Shown here in pieces: positions 9,743 through 19,315 of a DNA stretch of 37,644 nt. The stretch is taken from the NCBI GenBank assembly GCA_947305675.1, contig CAMZED010000003.1, positions 1 to 37,644 of the forward strand, read 5' to 3'. Under the pieces are notes generated by a model. The model was not told the origin of the DNA. It ran no database searches and worked only from the letters and a program-made list of their open reading frames with translations. Source of the stretch: an uncultured Clostridia bacterium. GTDB lineage: Bacteria; Bacillota; Clostridia; Oscillospirales; CAG-382. The position numbers and the translations under genes are program-made. Position 1 is the stretch's first letter; every line of letters starts with the position of its first letter.

Positions 9743-10396
9743 ATGGAAAACAATCTTACAAACGCGGCTGTCCGCGGTGCGATCCAGGCGAAATTGTCGC
9801 GTTATTTCGGAATAAGCGAGCAGGAGGCGGATTCCGACCAGATATACCGTGCGACGGTGTTGAGCGTGCGCGATATACTTGCCGAAAAAAGCCGTCGCTT
9901 TTCCGAAAAAGTGACCGAAAAGCGTCAAAAGCAAATATACTATATGTGTATGGAATTTCTCGTCGGCAGATCGCTCAAACAGCATCTGTGCAATCTCGGG
10001 ATCGAGCAAATGTATCGCGAAGTCCTTTCGGAAATGGGTTTCCGGCTTGAAGACATATATGATTGCGAACCCGATCCCGGGCTGGGCAACGGCGGTTTGG
10101 GAAGGCTTGCTTCCTGCTTTATGGACGCGCTCACTTCTCAATCCTATGCGGTAAGAGGCAACTGCATTCTTTACGAATACGGGCTTTTCAAACAGCGCAT
10201 TGTCGACGGCGAACAGCTCGAACTGCCCGATATATGGCTTACCGGAGCCGATTGCTGGCTGGTCCCGCGCCAGGACAGAGCCGTCACCGTAAGGTTCGGC
10301 GGCACCGCGCGCGAGGAATGGCGCGACGGTCATCTGGAAATAATCTATGAAAACTGCGACGAAGTCGAAGCCGTCCCTTTCGATATGTTCGTTTAG
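9743..10396 (+). pseudogene. glgP: glycogen phosphorylase, N-terminal part, ending at an in-frame TAG
   Basis: GT35 N-terminal region (CMEFLVGRSL, NGGLGRLASCFMDAL, YGLFKQ); TAG at 10394-10396, and the same frame continues as the rest of GlgP. Confidence 0.8.
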
Positions 10397-10417
10397 GGCG
10401 GATGCGGCGGAGACGCG

Positions 10418-12174
<1,757 letters not shown>

Positions 12175-12178
<4 letters not shown>

Positions 12179-14034
12179 TGCAAGCCTCGTTCAGGATAAT
12201 TTCGGCGTCGGTGCCGGACGGCTGCCGCGCGTTTCCGTTCGGCTGCGATATTTCGCTTTCGCTTTCGGTCGAGGGGACCGATTGCCAGAAGATCTGGGCG
12301 TATATCGGCGACGACAGCGGCGTTATCATCGCGCGGGAGGCGGGGTTTTACAACACCGAAACCGGGTTTTTCGCCGGGATCGCGCTCAACAGCGGATCGG
12401 TTTCCGGTCGCGACGGGCTTTTCTTCTGCCACTTCGAGTTCACCGATAAGACCGGAAAGCGCTATTACACCGCTTTTGCCGCTGACGAAACCTGCTACGT
12501 TTCGGATAGATTCGTAAACGAACTGCAGTTTACGGTATTCAAAGAGATTTACCGTGATCCTGAATGGCTGTCCGGCGGCGCCGTTTATCAGATCTTTCCC
12601 GACCGGTTCGCCAAAGGCGGCGCGGATTGCCGCCGCGAAGGGCTGAAATACGACGGCGATTGGGAAAACGGGATACCTGAATATCCCGTGAAAGGCAAAA
12701 AGTTCCTTAACAACACCCATTTTGGCGGAACGCTTTGGGGCGCCGCTGAAAGGCTCGGATATCTGGCTTCGCTCGGGGTGAACTGCGTTTATTTCAACCC
12801 GCTTTTCGAAGCCGCGTCCAACCACAAATACGATACCGGCGATTATCTTAAAGTCGACCGGACTTTCGGCGGCGACGAAGCGCTTGCTTATTTTATCAAA
12901 AAGGCGCATTCGTTGGGTATCGCGGTCGTTCTCGACGGCGTTTTTAACCATGTCGGCGACAACAGCATATATTTTAACAAATACGCAAAATATCCGGTTA
13001 TCGGGGCTTATCAGTCGAAAGATTCGGAATATTTCAATTGGTTCGATTTTTACGATTACCCCGACGGCTACGCCGCGTGGTGGGGGATAAAGACTCTGCC
13101 TCGAACCGTGCGCTGCCGTTCCTATCGCGATTTTATCACCGGAGTCGTTATTCCGAAGTATATGGCGATGGGCGTCGACGGTTGGCGGCTGGACGTCGTC
13201 GATGAACTCGAATCCGATTTTGTTGACGAGATCGCCGCCGCGGTAAAAAAATGCAAACCCGACGCGATCCTTATCGGCGAGGTGTGGGAAGACGCCTCGA
13301 ACAAGACTTCCTACGGCGAGCGCAAACGATATTTCCGCGGCGCTCAGCTCGATTCGGTAATGAACTATCCTCTGCGCAACGCCGTGATCGACTTCGTATC
13401 CGGCAACGGCAACAAAATGTTCGTCGATACCGTAAACGCCCTTTACGCCCATTATCCCGTAAGCAAGCAGAAGTTTTTGCTCAATTTTCTCGGCTCGCAC
13501 GATACCGAGCGGATAACGACGGTTCTCGGAGGCGACAGCGTACCCGACGCGCCTAACGAGGTCCTCGCCTCAAGGCGACTTTCGCCCGAACGGCGCGAAG
13601 AAGCAAAAGAACTGCTGGTTTCGGCATATACGCTGCTTGCGGCGATGCCGGGTGTCCCCTGCATTTATTACGGCGACGAGATCGCAATGGAAGGGTATCA
13701 CGATCCCTTCAACCGCCGCCCGTTCCCGGAAGAGGGGTTTAACGATCCTTTTTCGCGCCGTTTCGCCGCGATAAACGCTTTGCGCCGCAAGTATAAAGAC
13801 TGTTTCACGCTCCCATATTTCAAATGCTCTCCCGTCGGCAAAAACGCGGTTGCAATCACCCGCGGCGACGGAAAACGCAGGCTGACCGTGTTTGCCGTCT
13901 TCGGTGAAGAATACGCCGTTTTTGAGCCCGACGGCGATTATTTCGATATTGTCGCGGGTAAACCGTTTTGCGGCGGAAAAGTCGCAAAAAATTCGGTTTT
14001 ATTATTGATATCGGAGGAACAAAATGACAGATAA
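12175..14034 (+). CDS. glycoside hydrolase family 13 protein (neopullulanase/alpha-amylase-like)
   Basis: GH13 motifs VYQIFPDRFAKG, VVLDGVFNHVG, GVDGWRLDVVDEL, AILIGEVWEDA, LGSHDTERI; start overlaps the glgP stop. Confidence 0.9.
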
Positions 14035-14773
14035 CGCAAAAATAATCGCCTCCGGCGCAAAAGCGCTGGGAATAAACGAGGGCGACACCGTGCTTATGCA
14101 TTCATCGCTCAAATCGCTCGGGCAGGGGTTCACGCCTTCCGACGTGATCGAAGGATTGCTGGCTGCGCTTGGCAAAGAAGGCACGCTCGTTCTTCCGGCG
14201 CTGAGCTATCTCAACTGCAATGCTTCCAACCCTGTTTTTGATTATTACGGCACCAAATCGAATGTCGGTGCGATCCCGGAATATTTCCGTACATCGGTTC
14301 CCGGCGTGATCCGCAGCGTAAATCCCACGCATTCCTGCTGCGCTTTGGGCAAAAACGCCGAATATCTCACGTCGGGTCATATTCTCGACGAGACCCCCTG
14401 CGGACTCAATTCGCCGTTTCGCCGCCTTATGCTCATAGGCGGCAAGATACTGTTTCTCGGCTGCGGCACCGAACCGAACACTTCCATGCATGCCGTAGAA
14501 GAGCTCGCGGTGCCCGATTATCTGTTCGGCGACGTCGTCGAATACAAAGCGATACTCGCCGACGGCAGCGAAAAAAAGATCTACTGCCGGGCTCACTGGT
14601 TCAAAAACGTAGTTCAGCGCTACGACAGGTTGGAAAAACTTCTTCCGAACGGTTCGATCCGCGCCGGATATATCGCCAACGCCGATTGCCGTCTGATATC
14701 CACTCCCGAAATGTGGGAGACCGCTCTGGCAAAATACCGCGAAAATCCGCATTACTTCGTCGATATGGGGTGA
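14024..14773 (+). CDS. AAC(3)-family N-acetyltransferase-like protein
   Basis: DTVLMHSSLKSLGQ, ALGKEGTLVLPALSY, FR..PGVIRSVNPTHSCCALGKNAEYLT, GCGTEPNTSMHAVEE motifs typical of the AAC(3)/YokD fold. Confidence 0.88.
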   Translation: MTDNAKIIASGAKALGINEGDTVLMHSSLKSLGQGFTPSDVIEGLLAALGKEGTLVLPALSYLNCNASNPVFDYYGTKSNVGAIPEYFRTSVPGVIRSVNPTHSCCALGKNAEYLTSGHILDETPCGLNSPFRRLMLIGGKILFLGCGTEPNTSMHAVEELAVPDYLFGDVVEYKAILADGSEKKIYCRAHWFKNVVQRYDRLEKLLPNGSIRAGYIANADCRLISTPEMWETALAKYRENPHYFVDMG

Positions 14774-14803
14774 GCGGCGGTTTGTCCTTATCATCGCTCA
14801 CCC
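14768..14803 (+). other. perfect 9-bp inverted repeat overlapping the stop codon of the AAC(3)-like gene
   Basis: GGGTGAGCG (14768-14776) / CGCTCACCC (14795-14803), 18-nt loop, no T tract. Confidence 0.6.
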
Positions 14804-14835
14804 TATATTGATCAAACCAAAAGGGAGGTCCTCGA

Positions 14836-15966
14836 ATGGACGCCTCTATTGCTGAAAAACTCGCCGAACTCATAAAGATCTACCGTTTAAAAGGCGAGCT
14901 GGTTAATTACGATAACTTAAAATCAGGGAATATCAATGATACTTACACCGTCGTCACCGATTACGGCGGTTCGGAACGTCAATATCTCATTCAGCGCATA
15001 AACCTCAACGTGTTCAAAAAGCCGCTCGACGTGGCGGCAAACATCGCGTCGGTTACTCAGCACATTGAATCAAAACTGAAAGAAGCCGGGGTGAGCGATC
15101 TTCGCCGCCGGGTAGTGAAGTTTTACAAGACTCCCGATGGCGATTATTACCATTACGACAGCGACGGTTCGTGCTGGCGGGTTTCCTCGTTCGTCTTCAA
15201 TTCAGTCACCCACGATTCCGCCGACAACACTGAACTGCTTTGCTCGGTCGGCACCGCCTTCGGCGAATTCCAAAAGTTTCTGTGCGATTTCGATGCTTCA
15301 AAACTTTTTATCACCATCCCCGATTTTCACAATACCGAAAAAAGGGTTGCCGATATGATCTCCGCCGCAAAAGCCGATCCGTTCGGCAGACTGAACTCGG
15401 TAAAAAGCGAATATGATTATCTCATTTCCGAAAGCGGCTGCGCTAAAATGTTTCGCGAACTGAACGAGAAAGGCGAAATTCCGGTGCGCGTCACTCATAA
15501 CGATACAAAATGCAACAACGTTATGTTCGATTCGGCAACCAACCGCCATCTGGCGGTGATCGACCTCGATACGGTCATGCCGGGGTTCGTCGCGCACGAT
15601 TTCGGCGACGCCGTTCGTTTTGCCGCCAACCCGGGCGGGGAAGACGCCGACGACGTTTCGGAAGTGTTTCTCGACCTCGGTCGATATGCGGCTTTCGCAA
15701 AGGGATACGTAACGCAGATAAGAGGCTTTCTGACCGAAAAAGAACTGCTCACTCTGCCCGACGGAGTCGCCGTTATAACGCTTGAACTGGCGGCGAGGTT
15801 TTTGACGGATTACCTTTCGGGCGACGTGTATTTTAAATGCAAAAAGGAAAACCACAATCTCATCCGCACGCGTGCCCAGACCGCGCTGCTGAAGGATATT
15901 ATCGCAAAAATGCCGCTTATGCGTACGGAATTGAATAAAATTATAGCAAATTGTGCAAATAATTAA
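14836..15966 (+). CDS. APH-fold phosphotransferase, NahK-like (N-acetylhexosamine 1-kinase-type sugar kinase)
   Basis: SGNINDTYTV...QYLIQRINLNVFKKP..., VTHNDTKCNNVMFD, AVIDLDTVMPGFVAHDFGDAVRFAANPGGED; GGGAGG RBS. Confidence 0.82.
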   Translation: MDASIAEKLAELIKIYRLKGELVNYDNLKSGNINDTYTVVTDYGGSERQYLIQRINLNVFKKPLDVAANIASVTQHIESKLKEAGVSDLRRRVVKFYKTPDGDYYHYDSDGSCWRVSSFVFNSVTHDSADNTELLCSVGTAFGEFQKFLCDFDASKLFITIPDFHNTEKRVADMISAAKADPFGRLNSVKSEYDYLISESGCAKMFRELNEKGEIPVRVTHNDTKCNNVMFDSATNRHLAVIDLDTVMPGFVAHDFGDAVRFAANPGGEDADDVSEVFLDLGRYAAFAKGYVTQIRGFLTEKELLTLPDGVAVITLELAARFLTDYLSGDVYFKCKKENHNLIRTRAQTALLKDIIAKMPLMRTELNKIIANCANN

Positions 15967-16016
15967 AAATAGAATTGTAATTTTTAACGATTTTTTAATA
16001 TAATTGCCGAAAATTC

Positions 16017-16044
16017 TTGACAATTGATATAAAATGTGTATAAT
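16017..16044 (+). promoter_or_regulatory. promoter of the sigma factor gene
   Basis: TTGACA - 16 nt - TATAAT. Confidence 0.65.
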
Positions 16045-16120
16045 CCACTATTAAGCAGTATTGTATTTGTTTTTTAAGGTATTGCTTTTCTACGCACCGG
16101 CAAATACGGAGGAACCGCGC

Positions 16121-16741
16121 TTGTCTTCATCGACCTCGAATAAAGTCCCGGAACAGTCGGAATCCGAACTGATCGCTTCCGCCCGTGCAGGCGACAACCG
16201 CGCTTTCGAAGCGCTGGCGGAATCATATAAACGGATGCTCGATTACCACATCCGTCGGTTGAACGCACAGGGTTCTATCTATGACGACCTTTTTCAGGAA
16301 GGGCTGATCGGTTTGCTTAAAGCCGTCAGGACGTACGACGGGACCTCGGCGGCGTTTTCCACTTACGCTTCGCGCTGCGTTCACAACAGCGTCGTCAGCG
16401 CACTGCGTAAGTATAACGGTCAGGCCAAAAACGGCGAACCGGATCCCGCAGCGCAGACTTCTGAATCATACGAGTTTGCTCCTTCAGCCGAGGAAGAAAC
16501 CCTCGGGAGCATTTACGCGGGCGTCTTATACGGAAAAGTCAGCTCGTCTCTTTCGGATTACGAAAAACTCATTTTTGATATGTATCTTTCCGATCTGTCA
16601 TACGAGAGCATTTCGTTCGTCACCGGGAAGGACGTTAAAAGCATCGAAAACGCGGTTTACCGCATACGAAGGAAGTTAAAGAACATAATAACTTCCGAGA
16701 GCGCCGCGGAACAGGATAAAAGCCCCAAAGGGTTTAAATAA
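16121..16741 (+). CDS. RNA polymerase sigma-70 family factor, SigH-like
   Basis: Region 2 (DDLFQEGLIGLLKAVRTYD...AFSTYASRCVHNSVVSALRKY) and region 4 (LSYESISFVTGKDVKSIENAVYRIRRKLK); TTG start preceded by GGAGG at 8-nt spacing. Confidence 0.85.
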   Translation: MSSSTSNKVPEQSESELIASARAGDNRAFEALAESYKRMLDYHIRRLNAQGSIYDDLFQEGLIGLLKAVRTYDGTSAAFSTYASRCVHNSVVSALRKYNGQAKNGEPDPAAQTSESYEFAPSAEEETLGSIYAGVLYGKVSSSLSDYEKLIFDMYLSDLSYESISFVTGKDVKSIENAVYRIRRKLKNIITSESAAEQDKSPKGFK

Positions 16742-16770
16742 ATTTTTTCCACACAAAGAGGAGAACACAA

Positions 16771-17049
16771 ATGTACGAAGACAAGACTCTTACCTGCAAA
16801 GATTGCGGCAAAGAATTCGTTTTCACCGCCGGTGAACAGGAATTCTACGCAGAACGCGGATTCCAGAACGAACCGCAGCGCTGCAAATCCTGCAGAGACG
16901 CAAGAAAACAGGCTACCAGAGCAAACAAGGAAATGTTTACCGCTGTTTGCGCTGATTGCGGCGGAGAAGCAAAGATCCCGTTCCAGCCTTCTGATGACAG
17001 ACCTGTTTATTGCAGCGATTGCTTCGCAAAAAGAAAGAATAATCAGTAA
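16771..17049 (+). CDS. zinc-ribbon domain protein with two CxxC...CxxC modules
   Basis: CKDCGKEFVFTAGEQEFYAERGFQNEPQRCKSC and CADCGGEAKIPFQPSDDRPVYCSDC; AGAGGAG RBS. Confidence 0.85.
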   Translation: MYEDKTLTCKDCGKEFVFTAGEQEFYAERGFQNEPQRCKSCRDARKQATRANKEMFTAVCADCGGEAKIPFQPSDDRPVYCSDCFAKRKNNQ

Positions 17050-17093
17050 TTTATAATAAACTTATAAACTGATCAGATCTGCGAGCATTTTGA

Positions 17094-17121
17094 AGCGGCG
17101 ACCGCGTTTGCGCGGCCGCCG
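17094..17121 (+). terminator. probable terminator after the zinc-ribbon gene
   Basis: GCGGCGACCGCG TTTG CGCGGCCGCCGC stem (one A/C mismatch) followed by TTT. Confidence 0.5.
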
Positions 17122-17177
17122 CTTTAACTACCCCACCCGAAACGCAGATCCTCTTTATGGTTTTTTTGCCGATATTG

Positions 17178-17206
17178 TTGCATTATCGGTCCGTTTGTGA
17201 TAAAAT
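17178..17206 (+). promoter_or_regulatory. promoter of ilvBN
   Basis: TTGCAT - 17 nt - TAAAAT upstream of ilvB. Confidence 0.5.
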
Positions 17207-17229
17207 GCGCTGAAAGGCGGTGATTATGT

Positions 17230-18768
17230 TTGACCGGTGCGAAAATAACCGTAAAATGCCTGCTCGAAGCGGGCGTGCGGGATATCTTCGGGTATCCCGG
17301 CGCAAGCCTGCTCAGCCTTATGCAGGCGATAGGGGAAGAGAAGAAGCTTAACTTATACATAAACGCGCATGAACAGTTTTCAGCTTTCGCCGCCGACGGC
17401 TACGCGCGTGCGTCAGGCAAAGTGGGAGTTTGCATCGCCACAAGCGGACCGGGGGCGACGAACCTTGTGACCGGGATCGCAAACGCGTATATGGACAGCG
17501 TCCCGCTTGTTGCCGTTACCGGAAACGTTCCGCTTGAATTGCTTGGGACCGACGCTTTTCAGGAAGTGGATATCGCCGGGGTGACTATGCCGATAACCAA
17601 ACACAATTTTATCGTAAAATCGGTCGATTCGCTCGCGTCCACGCTCCGCGCCGCTTTTGAGATCGCTCAAAGCGGAAGAAAAGGCCCCGTGCTTGTTGAT
17701 ATCCCCTGCAATATTTTTGATGAGACAGCAAAATTCCCGCCCGTTCAAAACATTTCCCGCAGTTCAAACAACAACCCCGCGATCGATTTCGGACCTGTCT
17801 CCGGGCTTATAAATTCTTCGCTTTCGCCGGTGATCTGCGTCGGCGGCGGAGTTATCGCCTCCGGCGCGAGTGACGAGGTAAAGGAACTTGCCGATAAGCT
17901 TTGCTGCCCGGTGGTTTCGACTGCAATGGGTATCGGCGCTTTCGACGGGACCGATCCGCGCTGCCGCGGGATCGTCGGTATGAACACTTCGGGCGAAGCC
18001 GATAAGATCCTCGACGGCTCTGATCTGCTTATCGCCATCGGCGTAAGGTTTTCCGAACGAATGCTTTGTGCCCTGCGCGGCCGCCCGGGATTGAAAGCCG
18101 TGCATATCGACATCGACCCGGCGGAAATAGACAAGAACCTTTCTCCCTTCGGCGCGCTCGTAGGCGACGCGAAAGAGGTATTATCACAGCTCAACGTTCA
18201 TATAGATCAGCGCGTTTCAAGCGCCGCGCGCTGCGAAAACGTCTCCGAAGATCCCGGCATATTCGGCGTTCTCAACGAAGTGTTCCCCGATGCGATCTTC
18301 ACTACCGAGGTCGGACTTCACCAGACCGAGGCGTGCCGGAAACTTAAAATCAAACGCCCTCGCGGTTTTATTACCGCCGGCGGATTGGGCGCGATGGGGT
18401 TCGGGCTTCCCGCCGCGTTCGGCGCCGCTGTCGCAAACCCGGGGAAGAAAGTAATCAATATCGCCGGTGACGGCAGTTTCGGGATGAATATGCCGGAACT
18501 CGCCACGGCGGTCAAATACGGCGTTCCGCTTGTTCAGTTTGTAATGAACAACCGGTCGCTCGGTATGATCGAAATGCTGCAGAAAAACCGGTCGGAAAAC
18601 GTAAAATATTGTGATCTGCCGCAAGTCGATTATAAATCGCTGGCAAAAGCGTTCGGCGCGGAGTATTACAGCGCTTCCGACGCGGATTCGCTGCGCGATT
18701 CGCTTATCAAAGCCAAAAAGTCCGGTTCCGTCGTTCTTATCGAAAATATTATGCAGGAGTTGATTTAA
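17230..18768 (+). CDS. ilvB: acetolactate synthase large subunit
   Basis: TPP enzyme: FGYPGASLLSLMQAI, HEQFSAFAADGYARASGKVGVCIATSGPGATNLVTGIANAYMDSVPLVAVTG, GDGSFGMNMPELATAVKYGVPLVQFVMNN; TTG start. Confidence 0.92.
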   Translation: MTGAKITVKCLLEAGVRDIFGYPGASLLSLMQAIGEEKKLNLYINAHEQFSAFAADGYARASGKVGVCIATSGPGATNLVTGIANAYMDSVPLVAVTGNVPLELLGTDAFQEVDIAGVTMPITKHNFIVKSVDSLASTLRAAFEIAQSGRKGPVLVDIPCNIFDETAKFPPVQNISRSSNNNPAIDFGPVSGLINSSLSPVICVGGGVIASGASDEVKELADKLCCPVVSTAMGIGAFDGTDPRCRGIVGMNTSGEADKILDGSDLLIAIGVRFSERMLCALRGRPGLKAVHIDIDPAEIDKNLSPFGALVGDAKEVLSQLNVHIDQRVSSAARCENVSEDPGIFGVLNEVFPDAIFTTEVGLHQTEACRKLKIKRPRGFITAGGLGAMGFGLPAAFGAAVANPGKKVINIAGDGSFGMNMPELATAVKYGVPLVQFVMNNRSLGMIEMLQKNRSENVKYCDLPQVDYKSLAKAFGAEYYSASDADSLRDSLIKAKKSGSVVLIENIMQELI

Positions 18769-19250
18769 TGCAGACCTATTTGCTTTCGGCGCTCGTGAAC
18801 AACCATTTCGGCGTACTCACCCGCATATCGGGGCTGTTCTCGAGGCGGGGATACAACATAAAAAGCCTCACCGTCGGCGAGACGGAAGATCCGCTCGTAT
18901 CGCGGATGACCATTGAATTTTTCGGCGACGAGCATACGCTCGGTCAGATAAAAAAACAGCTTTCAAAGGTCGTGGACGTAATAAACGTATCGGTCCTGAC
19001 CGACGCCGTCAGCCGCGAACTGTTCCTGGTAAAAGTGCGTGCCGACGATTCCAACCGCGAAACGGTAAAAGGCGTAGCCGAGATATTCAAGGCTAAGATC
19101 GTCGACGTCTGCCCCGACAGCCTTATTTTTGAGATCACCGGGGAAGAGAACAAGTTAAAAGTGTTTTTCGATATGATGAAAAACTACGGAGTCGCCGAGA
19201 TCGCCCGCACCGGCGTGACCGCTTTGCAGCGCGGCGAGTTGACAAAATAA
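18768..19250 (+). CDS. ilvN: acetolactate synthase small subunit
   Basis: ACT domain LSALVNNHFGVLTRISGLFSRRGYNIKSLTVGETEDPLVSRMTI; 1-nt overlap with ilvB. Confidence 0.95.
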   Translation: MQTYLLSALVNNHFGVLTRISGLFSRRGYNIKSLTVGETEDPLVSRMTIEFFGDEHTLGQIKKQLSKVVDVINVSVLTDAVSRELFLVKVRADDSNRETVKGVAEIFKAKIVDVCPDSLIFEITGEENKLKVFFDMMKNYGVAEIARTGVTALQRGELTK

Positions 19251-19275
19251 GCCGATAAAATAAGCCGATAGAATC

Positions 19276-19310
19276 AAAAACCGGTTGAAGTTTTTTCAAC
19301 CGGTTTTTTT
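19276..19310. terminator. bidirectional intrinsic terminator between ilvN and the DUF4855-like gene
   Basis: AAAAACCGGTTGAA ... TTCAACCGGTTTTT perfect stem with T run. Confidence 0.9.
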
Positions 19311-19315
19311 AATTA

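Noticed and set aside
14024-14773. Acquired aminoglycoside resistance gene
   Set aside because: Embedded in a chromosomal metabolic operon with no mobile-element signatures and no recognisable match to a named resistance allele; kept as an AAC(3)-family protein of unknown substrate.
17050-17229. T-box or leader-peptide attenuator upstream of ilvB
   Set aside because: The predicted -10 lies only about 24 nt before the TTG start; no T-box sequence, no specifier-loop-sized leader.
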